The notes below the pieces were generated by a model. It was not told the DNA's origin. It worked only from the letters and a program-made list of their open reading frames with translations, and searched no databases. This document shows positions 43,086-51,463 of a DNA stretch of 64,000 nucleotides, piece by piece; position 1 is the first letter of the stretch, and every line of letters starts with the position of its first letter. Made by a program: the position numbers and the translations under genes. The DNA is from Marinomonas posidonica_A (GTDB lineage: Bacteria; Pseudomonadota; Gammaproteobacteria; Pseudomonadales; Marinomonadaceae): NCBI RefSeq assembly GCF_043643765.1, contig NZ_JBHZSP010000002.1, forward strand, positions 248,001 to 312,000, given 5' to 3'.

Positions 43086-44630
43086 ATGGAAAGCAATCAA
43101 ATCTATAAAATTTTAATTTTATTAATACTTTCAATAACATCAATAACAATAGTTTATATCCTTAGAACCCCCTTATCAAAGCTAATTGAAAAGATAAAAC
43201 AATTAAAATACAAATCCAAGGGCAAAGAATTCAGCCTATTAACTGACAATGAACCTCCCCACTCAATAAAACCCTCGAAAGAAACACAAGAAAAAGAGAA
43301 TAAAATAGATTCAATCGATGGTAGAGACGGGCCTATTGAAATCATAACGCTTTTTGAGAATAGATTATTTGAAGATGCTGACAACTTATTTTTAAAATAT
43401 TACACTGAAATAGAAAGCAGAAAAGAAAAAATAAAAGAAAAATCTTTTTACCTATTACTTAAATCGAAATATGAAGACACGAAAAACCTAAAAGAACTTA
43501 TAGATTTATTTGAAAAAACAACCAACCAAGATGAAAAATATGATGTAGCATTTTGGATTTCTTATTATTATAGAGATACAGATAACTTTGAAAAAAATTT
43601 TGAATTATGGTCTTCCTTTTTAAATAAAATAGATAAAAAACAAAACTTTGACCTATTCATAAAAGTAAGCTTAGAACTATGTGATTCACTTAAGTTAAAA
43701 TTTGATTTTACACAAGCCAAAAAAACACTTTCCTCTTTATTAACATATAAGAACAATTTAGAACAACACAACCTTTATAAAATATATAAAAACCTATCTG
43801 AAGTTGAAAATAAATTAAACAACCCCATTCAATATCAATACTGCTTGGACAAGTCAATTCAATACAATCAAAATGATGAAGCTACAATATTTAACACTGC
43901 ATATACTCTTCGTGAAGACGGAGCTAATGATTTAGCTTTATTAAATTACCTAAAAGTACTAAAAATAAATCCTAAAAACAAGAATACACTTAACAACCTA
44001 GGTGCGTTTGCTCAAGAAAAAAAACTAAAAGCCATTGCTTATGATTTTTATAAAAAATCAGCAGACTTAAATAATTCTATTTCATATGCCAACCTTGGCT
44101 ATTTATTTCTAGAAGCAGGAGACATCAAAGAAGCAAAAAAAATGGCACTTACAGGACTAGAACAGGATCAACCACATTCAAATAACCATGAGCTAATTAC
44201 AAGAATAGAAAAGCTTGAAAAAAATCAAAAAGAACTTTGGCAAGAAAAAACTGATAAATATAATGATCGACAAATTATAATTAGAGAATACACTGAGCTT
44301 TATTACACAGGAATAAGTTCAAGTTTTGATGAAAAATGGATAACCAACCACAGTGAAAATGTAATTTTACATACCAATAAAGAAAAAATATTTATTTCTT
44401 GGAAAGAAATAAATAACCAAGATTCACTAACTAAAATTGAAGGCTCCATAAATGGCGCAACTTTTTACGGCACTCTAAAAAGTGAAAAAAACCCAAAATA
44501 TATGTCATTAGGAAATAGCCATTTAATTTTGGAATGCTTAGGATATGTTAAAAACAATAGTTTGATCATCTTTTCCAAAGACTCTGAAAAAGAATTAAAA
44601 ATCATCTTAAATAGAGATAAATCTCTTTGA
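43086..44630 (+). CDS. Membrane-anchored TPR-repeat protein
   Basis: A 514-residue protein: one N-terminal membrane segment (ILILLILSITSITIVYIL), a charged linker, and tandem TPR-like helices in the middle (EATIFNTAYTLREDGANDLALLNYLKVLKINPKNKNTLNNLGAFAQEKKLKAIAYDFYKKSADLNNSISYANLGYLFLEAGDIKEAKKMALTGLEQD). The C-terminal ~110 residues are a separate beta-rich part. The gene is conspicuously AT-rich and Lys/Asn-rich compared with its neighbours, a sign of recent transfer. It is on the plus strand, against the tail genes. Partner and function are unknown. Confidence 0.65.
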   Translation: MESNQIYKILILLILSITSITIVYILRTPLSKLIEKIKQLKYKSKGKEFSLLTDNEPPHSIKPSKETQEKENKIDSIDGRDGPIEIITLFENRLFEDADNLFLKYYTEIESRKEKIKEKSFYLLLKSKYEDTKNLKELIDLFEKTTNQDEKYDVAFWISYYYRDTDNFEKNFELWSSFLNKIDKKQNFDLFIKVSLELCDSLKLKFDFTQAKKTLSSLLTYKNNLEQHNLYKIYKNLSEVENKLNNPIQYQYCLDKSIQYNQNDEATIFNTAYTLREDGANDLALLNYLKVLKINPKNKNTLNNLGAFAQEKKLKAIAYDFYKKSADLNNSISYANLGYLFLEAGDIKEAKKMALTGLEQDQPHSNNHELITRIEKLEKNQKELWQEKTDKYNDRQIIIREYTELYYTGISSSFDEKWITNHSENVILHTNKEKIFISWKEINNQDSLTKIEGSINGATFYGTLKSEKNPKYMSLGNSHLILECLGYVKNNSLIIFSKDSEKELKIILNRDKSL

Positions 44631-44637
44631 AACTTTT

Positions 44638-44690
44638 TATCAGGATTTACATATTAAGAGAATTAAAAATGCTAATTTCTTATGATACGC
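44638..44690. repeat. Degenerate copy of the cargo hairpin element
   Basis: TATCAGGATTTACATATTAAGAG followed after about 20 bases by ATTTCTTATG aligns, with several mismatches, with the elements at 51464-51516 and 36242-36297. Weak; listed because it too lies 3' of a minus-strand cargo gene. Confidence 0.3.
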
Positions 44691-44761
44691 TATCCCAATG
44701 TCATCCATAAAAAATTAGGCTAAATTAAAATTAAACTTATTAATTCACGTCCAATAGTACA

Positions 44762-45643
44762 CTACTTTAGAGGCCGTGCCTCTGCACCACATTGAGGACA
44801 AACGGCAACATTTGACTTCCATTTACAGCTACAGTTATTACATAGATAAATACTGTTTTTAAAACCATATTTTGTGGATGTTGGAGACCTGCTTGTTCCC
44901 CAATTTTTAGGAGGCCCAGCCTTTCGTAAAGCAAGTTTCTTTTGTGCTTTTGCGTTTACACTTTGAGTGAATGCTTTCTTCTCTACTTCTTTAAATCTAT
45001 GATGATAAATCCACCGCTTCCCTTCAATTCCATTCATTAGAAAATGTTTTAAAGCTTCTAAATACTGACCATTTTTTGTTTTCTGAAACGCTTCACGTAA
45101 AATTTTAGCTTCGAATTCAATGACTCCTACTTTTGACTCTTCGGGATTAGATAGTTTCTCTGATACAGGTCTGTCTTTGTAACTAACAAATATAACGAAA
45201 GGATAACCGCCTACGCTAGCCAGGACATCAACTACAACTCCAGAGAACTTTTCACCAACCTTTATATCTTGAAGGTGAATATCTTGGCTTCTGACGACAT
45301 GTATAATATCTGGCAGTATGCTTTTTGTGTTTTCATCGTAAATTTTAGAAGGGACAGTAAGTAAAGGAACTTTTAAATCCAATCCTGCTTGTGAAATTTG
45401 ACGTATCATCATTCTTACTGATACGTAAAAAGAGAAGTCACAAGGAACCTTAGTGGAATTATGAGATTTCCTAACTTTGTGAGAGAAATGCCATTCGTTT
45501 TTTTCACCCTGCCTAGCTGTCAATAAGGTTTTGCATGAGGGGCAGATACAACCACATTTATCTCCATTTGGAACATTACCAACATCAACAAATTCGCCAC
45601 TTTCAATGTCTTGCCCGAATGGTAATAAATTACCTAGCCTCAT
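44762..45643 (-). CDS. CoiA-like protein with N- and C-terminal zinc ribbons
   Basis: About 293 residues from MRLGNLLPFG (start at 45643 with AGGT upstream). The N-terminus has CGCICPSCKTLLTARQGEKNEWHFSHK, the pattern of the CoiA competence-like nuclease family (zinc motif followed by HFSH), and the C-terminus ends in a rubredoxin-like ribbon YLCNNCSCKWKSNVAVCPQCGAE. The middle (VVVDVLASVGGYPFVIFVSYKDRP, VGVIEFEAK) has alternating strands that could form a nuclease core (D-x(n)-E pattern), which is inferred. Lies just beyond gpD in cargo B. Confidence 0.6.
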   Translation of the reverse strand: MRLGNLLPFGQDIESGEFVDVGNVPNGDKCGCICPSCKTLLTARQGEKNEWHFSHKVRKSHNSTKVPCDFSFYVSVRMMIRQISQAGLDLKVPLLTVPSKIYDENTKSILPDIIHVVRSQDIHLQDIKVGEKFSGVVVDVLASVGGYPFVIFVSYKDRPVSEKLSNPEESKVGVIEFEAKILREAFQKTKNGQYLEALKHFLMNGIEGKRWIYHHRFKEVEKKAFTQSVNAKAQKKLALRKAGPPKNWGTSRSPTSTKYGFKNSIYLCNNCSCKWKSNVAVCPQCGAEARPLK

Positions 45644-45724
45644 AACATTACCTATCAACTAATCCTATTTCTAAAAATAATGCCAGCATGCCACTCCACA
45701 AAGCAAATCATTTATCTACAAACA

Positions 45725-46732
45725 TCAAACCACCTCACTCGCCACCACATTACACCTATACCCTGCTTTGTTGTCGCCTCGGGCGGTGACTTTGTCGATG
45801 CTCCAGTTGCCTTTCATTTCGGGTGGGAAGGTGTGGTTTAGGGTGAGGATGCCTTCTGCGACGAGTTTGGGGTTGCCTGGTAAGTCGAGTGTGACGCTGG
45901 TGCCTTGGCGTTGGGTTTTGATGAGTTCGTCTTGGCAGGCTTGTTGGGCGGTGGTTGGGTTGTCGTAGCTTTGGCGTAGTTTTTTATACGGTGCGGTGCC
46001 GACTTGTACGGTGTGTTCTTCCCCTGTGTTGTTGTTTGTCCAGTTGGCTTTTACGCCTTTTATGCGCTGGCGGCTGGGTCTGTCCAGTTGGGCGTTGATG
46101 AAGCGCGCCAGTTCACTTGGGGCGTTGTTGCTTGGCAAGGTGACCACCACGGGCGGGATGGCTTGCCCTGTGATGGTTTTCACCTGGCCGCGCTTGGCGA
46201 GTACATAAAGGTCGTTGACGGGTTTGGCGATGGCGTCCCGCTCCCGTGCGATGCGTGCCAGAAAGGCGCTGTCGGTTTCGTCGGTTTGGTCCATGTGCTC
46301 GAGGACGACGCTTTCAAACTCTTTGGCCACCCGTGGGCTGAATCCGTGGGGTGTGACGACTTGGCGGAACAGGTCGGCAAGGCTGACGTTTTCGAAGGTG
46401 CGTGTGCGGCGCTCTTTGAAGCCCGTGCTGTCGTCCACCTGAAACGGCGCGGCGGTGGCGACGATGGTGACGCTGGGCGGAAACAGTTTCGGCACGATGC
46501 GGGTGATTTTGAACTGGCCTTTGTTGATTAGCTCATTGGCGTAGCCTTCGTACCATGTGAGCTTGGCGCCTTCCTGTGGCAAGCCAGTGATGCCCGTGGT
46601 GTCAACTTGCAAGTTGAGTTGGTCACTTTGTAGCCCTGCGGCGTCGATGCGCTCCCACGAGGTGAGGCGCGCGTTGATGGTGTTTTCCCCTGCTCCGCTC
46701 ACGCGCACGCGGGGTTGGTTGTTTAATCCCAT
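45725..46732 (-). CDS. Phage late control protein D / tail hub (P2 gpD-like)
   Basis: A 335-residue protein with the P2 gpD/baseplate hub pattern: ITRIVPKLFPPSVTIVATAAPFQVDDSTGFKERRTRTFENVSLADLFRQVVTPHGFSPRVAKEF, LEHMDQTDETDSAFLARIARERDAIAKPVND and a C-terminal part LVAEGILTLNHTFPPEMKGNWSIDKVTARGD. In P2 this is the last gene of the FETUD tail operon and forms the hub near the spike. It overlaps the gpX start by ten bases. Confidence 0.88.
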   Translation of the reverse strand: MGLNNQPRVRVSGAGENTINARLTSWERIDAAGLQSDQLNLQVDTTGITGLPQEGAKLTWYEGYANELINKGQFKITRIVPKLFPPSVTIVATAAPFQVDDSTGFKERRTRTFENVSLADLFRQVVTPHGFSPRVAKEFESVVLEHMDQTDETDSAFLARIARERDAIAKPVNDLYVLAKRGQVKTITGQAIPPVVVTLPSNNAPSELARFINAQLDRPSRQRIKGVKANWTNNNTGEEHTVQVGTAPYKKLRQSYDNPTTAQQACQDELIKTQRQGTSVTLDLPGNPKLVAEGILTLNHTFPPEMKGNWSIDKVTARGDNKAGYRCNVVASEVV

Positions 46733-46932
46733 AGGTTTACCACGCTGTCTGGGGCTTTTTCAGCCATGATGGGTAAGGTGATGACGATGCCAGCGGGCAG
46801 CACTGGCCCATGGGCTTCTAAGCCGGGGTTGAGTTCGAACAGGGCTTCTTCCGCTTCGTCGTCATTGCGGCCTAGACTCATCCATAAGATGTTGGAAATG
46901 GTGTCGCCATCGCGGCTACGGATGGTTGTCAT
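46723..46932 (-). CDS. Tail protein X (LysM-like)
   Basis: A 69-residue protein of the P2 gpX family (TIRSRDGDTISNILWMSLGRNDDEAEEALFELNPGLEAHGPVLPAGIVITLP), a LysM-like fold in the baseplate that probably contacts peptidoglycan or the hub. Overlaps gpU by 17 bases and gpD by ten, typical of tightly packed tail operons. Confidence 0.88.
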   Translation of the reverse strand: MTTIRSRDGDTISNILWMSLGRNDDEAEEALFELNPGLEAHGPVLPAGIVITLPIMAEKAPDSVVNLWD

Positions 46933-47308
46933 TGGCGTACTCTTCTAGCTCTAGGGTGAAAGAAAGGACGAAAGCGGTGCCGTCGTCGATGATTTTGTCT
47001 TGCTTCTCTTGCAGGCGCTTAATGGTCCATTGGCCTAAGTTATTGCCATAGCCATCGGCCAGCACTAAGGGCATCCGTTTGCTTTGCAAGGTGCGCAAGG
47101 CATTTAGATTGGTCATGCCCTCCCCTTGAAACCACGTCCCTGTGACCGTGATGTTTTCCAACTGTTGGCCCGTGTTTTGGCTCATCGGCTTTTGACCGTA
47201 TCGCGCCACCGCGACCCAACCGCCGTCGCTAGTGCGCTGCAAACCCTCGTATGGTGTGCCTTCGCTGAGCGAAAACACAAAACCACCGAGGGACATCATC
47301 TGACGCAT
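46916..47308 (-). CDS. Phage tail protein U (P2 gpU-like)
   Basis: A 130-residue protein: MMSLGGFVFSLSEGTPYEGLQRTSDGGWVAVARYG, ENITVTGTWFQGEGMTNLNALRTLQSKRMPLVLADGYGNNLGQWTIKRLQEKQ, the gpU pattern (tail terminator/completion protein). It is normally directly after T but here is separated from it by cargo C. A second, broken copy of its first 25 codons lies at 33.2-33.3 kb. Confidence 0.9.
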   Translation of the reverse strand: MRQMMSLGGFVFSLSEGTPYEGLQRTSDGGWVAVARYGQKPMSQNTGQQLENITVTGTWFQGEGMTNLNALRTLQSKRMPLVLADGYGNNLGQWTIKRLQEKQDKIIDDGTAFVLSFTLELEEYANDNHP

Positions 47309-47347
47309 GATTACTCCTTAGATAAAAATGGAAGGACAGAAACGAAA

Positions 47348-47369
47348 AAGCCCATCGGAGGATGGGCTT
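47348..47369 (-). terminator. Terminator between cargo C and gpU
   Basis: Stem AAGCCCATC / GATGGGCTT, loop of four, followed on the minus strand by TTTTTCG. It would block T-to-U readthrough, so U-X-D probably need their own promoter. Confidence 0.7.
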
Positions 47370-47490
47370 GGGGGTGTTTGGTTTGGTTTCAGAAGTTAAG
47401 GACTTTTTTATCAAATCCAAAATTTACAAAAAGTGAAAATTAAAAAAACTCTGCACATTGAATAGCTATTTGAAATAAATCATTAATTAT

Positions 47491-48423
47491 CTATTCGCCC
47501 CAACTAGAAATATCGACATTTAAATCATCGACCTTCATTACACTTCCTAGTGGTTTCTCAAACTGAACATCAATTGTACAATCAAATTGAAATGACTTTG
47601 GGATAACGACTCCATCACCTTTTCGAAAATCTGAACCTGAACCATACTGAAGCTCACATTCGAGCCAACCTGTTACTCTAAGTAATAGAGATTTAGGTCC
47701 GATACGCTCTACATGAGCGCCATCATGATAAATACCGTCTACAAATTGATGAGTCGAAAGAGTCCCAATATCTTCAACAGAATCAGAAATTATACTATCT
47801 AGAAGACTTCTATCTATTTCATCTGTCAACATACTAAGTACTTTACTTCTTGTTTCAGACATTTTCTCGATGAAATATAAAGTAGCGTCCAAGCATTCCT
47901 TAGACAACTTCTCTACTTCTGACTCTGATATATCAAAAGTATGCGGTTCAATATGTGTATATTCATTAAGTAACTTAATAATCGAAAGAAGCTCATCAAT
48001 AACATCATTCACTTCCTCTATTTCAAGTTTTTTAGTCACATAGAAGTCAGTCAAGCCACCTTGAATTGCATATTTTAATCGCTGCTGTCTTGTAAACCCC
48101 GATTTAGATGTTGCGTCAGGCTTAAACCAACCACATTCAGACACCTCAGTATCAGGGGATAATCTATGCAACACATGGCGTAGGAGCTCTCTCAGAGCGT
48201 ATGCAAAATTATTGAACCTAAGAGGGTTAGAGGCAATCAAATTACTAAATGCAGATTCAAATAATGCTCGTTCAAATTCCTCATCAAAGAGACTAGAAAT
48301 ACGTTCTTTATAAATATCCTCCAAATGCTTCAACCCATTCTCCCTAGCAATATAACGATACAAATTATTTAATTTATTAATGCTAAAACTATTAAATCTT
48401 TTCCTACCAGCCAAAGCAACCAA
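47491..48423 (-). CDS. Protein resembling pPIWI-associating nuclease family
   Basis: About 300 residues; the start is uncertain because the frame opens with a TTG inside the preceding hairpin and has no early ATG. FAYALRELLRHVLHRLSPDTEVSECGWFKPDATSKSGFTRQQRLKYAIQGGLTDFYV followed by helices (LLNEYTHIEPHTFDI) resembles proteins annotated as predicted pPIWI-associating nucleases; I recall the pattern but cannot verify it. The C-terminal half (LLLRVTGWLECELQYGSGSDFRKGDG) is beta-rich. No PIWI gene is seen here. Follows the Rha C module in cargo C. Confidence 0.45.
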   Translation of the reverse strand: MVALAGRKRFNSFSINKLNNLYRYIARENGLKHLEDIYKERISSLFDEEFERALFESAFSNLIASNPLRFNNFAYALRELLRHVLHRLSPDTEVSECGWFKPDATSKSGFTRQQRLKYAIQGGLTDFYVTKKLEIEEVNDVIDELLSIIKLLNEYTHIEPHTFDISESEVEKLSKECLDATLYFIEKMSETRSKVLSMLTDEIDRSLLDSIISDSVEDIGTLSTHQFVDGIYHDGAHVERIGPKSLLLRVTGWLECELQYGSGSDFRKGDGVVIPKSFQFDCTIDVQFEKPLGSVMKVDDLNVDISSWGE

Positions 48424-48442
48424 AGCCCACTTTTGTGGGCTT
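48423..48442 (-). terminator. Terminator after Rha module C
   Basis: Perfect stem AAGCCCAC / GTGGGCTT with loop TTTT; same hairpin as in modules A and B. Confidence 0.7.
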
Positions 48443-48470
48443 ACTTTTGTTGACAGGTAAGGCTTGCCGC

Positions 48471-49061
48471 TTAAAAGTCTACGAAGTTTCGTTGGGCGAA
48501 GTCTTTGACGCGGGTGATGTTGTCGTTTACCCAGTCGGGTGTTTGTAGTCGTGCTATTTGCTGTTGGTACATGCGGACGGCTTGGATTAGGTCGATGAGT
48601 TCTTTTGATGGAACGACGACGGGGTCGCTTTGTATCTGCATGGATTTGACGATGTTGTTGAGTAGATGGTACTTGTCTGTTTCTGCAACCGTGTTGCTGT
48701 CTGTAGTAGCGGGAAGGTGTTTTTGCTCGTGGAGCTGTTTTTCCATTTGGTTGAAGGCGTTGATGTAGGCTTCTTTGAATTGGGCGGCTTTGGTGCCGGT
48801 GAAGCCCATGGCGAGGAAGACGAAGCCGTCGCGGGTGATGCGATACATGGGTCGAGTCTTGTCTTGTTCATCTTTGTATTCAGCCAGCTCAAAATTGAGC
48901 GCGCTAAATTCATCACTGCATTCAAGGCTTTCTATTTTGCGTAAAACGTTTCTGTGATGTTTGCCAAAGCATTTGGCGAGGTCGGTCGAAGTCGTGGTAA
49001 TTTGGTTATTGATGATTTGTACAACGGGTGCGTCAATGCTTGAGATAATGTCCATAGCCAT
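48471..49061 (-). CDS. Rha family antirepressor/regulatory protein (module C)
   Basis: About 196 residues from MAMDIISSIDAPVVQIINNQITTTSTDLAKCFGKHHRNVLRKIESL; start at 49061 after AGGAGG. The Rha domain also has YRITRDGFVFLAMGFTGTKAAQFKEAYINAFNQMEKQ, followed by the C-terminal part common to all three modules (LLNNIVKSMQIQSDPVVVPSKELIDLIQAVRMYQQQIARLQTPDWVNDNITRVKDFAQRNFVDF). Rha proteins interfere with phage growth or act as regulators in lambdoid phages; here antirepressor-like action is inferred from the C4-like leader. Closely related to module A but intact. Confidence 0.85.
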   Translation of the reverse strand: MAMDIISSIDAPVVQIINNQITTTSTDLAKCFGKHHRNVLRKIESLECSDEFSALNFELAEYKDEQDKTRPMYRITRDGFVFLAMGFTGTKAAQFKEAYINAFNQMEKQLHEQKHLPATTDSNTVAETDKYHLLNNIVKSMQIQSDPVVVPSKELIDLIQAVRMYQQQIARLQTPDWVNDNITRVKDFAQRNFVDF

Positions 49062-49127
49062 GTTTGGCCTCCTGTGTATGAAGTTGACCACCTCGTGAGG
49101 TACTAATCTCAGTAAGGTGGTGGATCT

Positions 49128-49289
49128 AAATCAGGTTAGTACTACCGCCACAGGAACGGCCAACCCGAAGGTTGCCCAACAAAGACCCACCATAACAGGC
49201 AAATCTCGGCCACAAAAAAACACGCTCTGCGTGTTTTAGGCCGCTGTGTAAACGGGGTACTAATCCCGACACTGGATTTTGCCAGTGCA
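49128..49289 (-). ncRNA. C4-like antisense leader RNA, module C
   Basis: On the minus strand: hairpin CACTGGCAAAATCCAGTG, loop with sense seed TTAGTAC (49257-49263) framed by CGGG/CCCG, hairpin AAAACACGC/GCGTGTTTT with T run, GGTGGGTCTTTG, UUCG-capped stem CAACC/GGTTG (49161-49174) and antisense seed GTACTAA (49136-49142). The sense seed recurs at 49100-49106, near the Rha ribosome site, and GGTGGGTC can pair with GATCCACC upstream of it using one G-U. Same plan as modules A and B with a different seed. RNA ends are estimated. Confidence 0.78.
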
Positions 49290-49295
49290 AGGAGA

Positions 49296-49324
49296 ATGTT
49301 AGATCAAGATTCGGCGAGGGTCAA
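49296..49324 (-). promoter_or_regulatory. Promoter of C4-like/Rha module C
   Basis: TTGACC (49319-49324), 17-base spacer ending CTTGATC, TAACAT (49296-49301) on the minus strand. Confidence 0.75.
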
Positions 49325-49400
49325 TGGGGGAAATCTCAAATATCGCCGCGGTTTGCAGCAACTTTGAGGCGTAGATAAAAATTGTTAGACAGCAGCCTTA

Positions 49401-50555
49401 CTATTTCTGCAGCTCAAGAGGATTCTCTCTAAGAGCCATAGTAATGAACTGAATGTACTCTCCAATATCTTCAGTTAAGCTTTGACCATTTTTACTTCGT
49501 TCAGTTAGCTCCTGAAGCAACACTGCATTTCTCTGCACTTCTAATTTACTTAGATCTAGATGATCATAGTCTTGGAATATACTACCAAAGATAACATGTC
49601 CCTCAATCATGCCTCTCCATTTCTTTGCGTATTCGTCTTGATTTTCGTTGTCACATACATAGGCAAATGCACTAGCTACTGCATCAGCCAATTGAACTCC
49701 ATGAACACTTTTTGAATCTACTAAGTTAAGTGGTTCTTTTAGATTAAAGGTAATAGGGCTATCTATGGCTGCAACATGCGAATACTTCTTATCTTCTCGG
49801 TTGATCATGACGTTAAAAATTTCTTGATCTTCACTTAATGGCTTTGATTGATCGCAATAAGCGGTCAATTGATCGTATTCTTGACCCCATGCAGCCAGTA
49901 GACCAAAAAGCGCTGTATTTGTTAAATCTAGTACCCATTTTCCTGCACCACTACCAACATAACCATCCAGCTCTCTCACTACCGCTTCTTTGTTATGTAT
50001 AGCAAAATCACATATTTGTTCCAGAATTGGAGATATACCTTCATTTTTAGATGCTGAAAAAAGAGCTTTAAGGCCCTCAAAATCTCCAGTTCTCATCAGT
50101 TTTTCGAAGTCCTCAAATATCTGCTCAGCCATGGCTCCACGAACACTTAATTCCACATGAAGCATGTTACTTATAAAACGATGAAAATTGATTTTGTAAA
50201 ATATAGAACTTACGCTCTGAATAGCTGGCTCAAATATATATTCAAAAAACTTGCCTGCTAGTGCATATTTTTTATCTGAGATAGAAACTTTAAATCTGCC
50301 TTTGAAGTGTTGAATTATTTCGTCAACTGCTCTTTTCCCCTTTACACCTTTTAATAATTTACTACCTTTTATTTCTCCATTTTGAATTTTGTATTTCTTG
50401 ATTATGTACTCGACAAAATCCTTAGCCTCTTGATGTGAACATTCAATTGAGGCATAACAAAATATATTTTGTTGCTCATGAAGGAGATTATTACCCGTAA
50501 ACCCAGATTCATCAAAATGTAAAATTGCGTTTTTTTTACCCTTTTCCGAAACCAT
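49401..50555 (-). CDS. DUF3800 family protein
   Basis: About 384 residues from MVSEKGKKNAILHF; start at 50555 behind AAAAAGGAA. The DUF3800 signature HFDESGFTG lies near the N-terminus and SKSVHGVQLADAVASAFAYV near the C-terminus; the family is thought to have an RNase H-like fold with the acidic residues in these motifs as metal ligands. Catalysis is inferred. DUF3800 proteins are frequent in prophages and defence regions. First of the minus-strand cargo C genes downstream of the HEPN gene. Confidence 0.75.
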   Translation of the reverse strand: MVSEKGKKNAILHFDESGFTGNNLLHEQQNIFCYASIECSHQEAKDFVEYIIKKYKIQNGEIKGSKLLKGVKGKRAVDEIIQHFKGRFKVSISDKKYALAGKFFEYIFEPAIQSVSSIFYKINFHRFISNMLHVELSVRGAMAEQIFEDFEKLMRTGDFEGLKALFSASKNEGISPILEQICDFAIHNKEAVVRELDGYVGSGAGKWVLDLTNTALFGLLAAWGQEYDQLTAYCDQSKPLSEDQEIFNVMINREDKKYSHVAAIDSPITFNLKEPLNLVDSKSVHGVQLADAVASAFAYVCDNENQDEYAKKWRGMIEGHVIFGSIFQDYDHLDLSKLEVQRNAVLLQELTERSKNGQSLTEDIGEYIQFITMALRENPLELQK

Positions 50556-50646
50556 AAAAATTCCTTTTTCAGTCAGACTACATGCACTATTTTGGATATA
50601 ATAAAAACCCAATGGATTTTTATCTTACTATAATACTATATATTCT

Positions 50647-51381
50647 TTACGAATTTTCATTGATAAATAATTGAAGTTCTTTTGAAAACTTCTCAATATG
50701 AGAAATCATTTCTAGGATATCATCGCGACTAAGATGAATTAATTCACCTTCTTTTGTTCTTCCATTTCTATGAACAATATCATGTCTAACTTTTATAATT
50801 TTATCTAGCTCGGAAATATCTATTCTGATTTTTTTATTAATTATTAATTCAAAGATACGCTTCACTTTCGGCATATTATGATAAAGAATATTTGAAAGTT
50901 CTTTGACGGCTAATCCTTTGACATTTACTTCACTTTTTGACAATTCTTCAAGTGTATATTTCGCCTTTTTCAACTCTTCAATTTGCATTGAATTTGTAAA
51001 AAAATTTTCATTTTCATTTATAAGTGATTTAACCGTATCGCCTAAAAATGCTTCTAATAGAGTAACAGCATAAGAATAGGTCATCCGGTTAATAAGATAT
51101 GTTCTTTTTGTTGGAGTTTTTTCTTCTATATTCTTTAGTTCTTCAAGTTCTTCAAGAAAATTTTTATGTATAACTGATGAACCATTTTCTTTTAGCCATT
51201 GCAATTCGGCTTCAAACTCTGCCTTTTCTGCCAGATAATCTTGTAGGTTAGAATATTCTATAGCTAGTTCTTGATATTCTTCTGATTCTTCATCTGCATC
51301 TGCATCCTCAAGTCTTTCTCGAATCCATTCATCAGCTCTTTCATTTTGCATTTCTATCATTAGTTCTGACATACTGCCCAT
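50647..51381 (-). CDS. HEPN-domain protein
   Basis: A 244-residue helical protein. The N-terminal 90 residues are acidic coiled-coil-like (RERLEDADADEESEEYQELAIEYSNLQDYLAEKAEFEAEL), the C-terminal part is a HEPN-like bundle with TYSYAVTLLEAFLGDTVKSL and LDKIIKVRHDIVHRNGR (R-x4-H motif RHDIVH, about residues 203-208). Ribonuclease activity is inferred. It precedes the DUF3800 gene by about 90 bases, so the two may form an operon. Confidence 0.65.
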   Translation of the reverse strand: MGSMSELMIEMQNERADEWIRERLEDADADEESEEYQELAIEYSNLQDYLAEKAEFEAELQWLKENGSSVIHKNFLEELEELKNIEEKTPTKRTYLINRMTYSYAVTLLEAFLGDTVKSLINENENFFTNSMQIEELKKAKYTLEELSKSEVNVKGLAVKELSNILYHNMPKVKRIFELIINKKIRIDISELDKIIKVRHDIVHRNGRTKEGELIHLSRDDILEMISHIEKFSKELQLFINENS

Positions 51382-51463
51382 TTAACTTACCTAATATTCA
51401 TATAATAGAGACATAACGCCCGCATAATAGAAGTAAGTTTACGAGCACCTAATTAATAACCTT

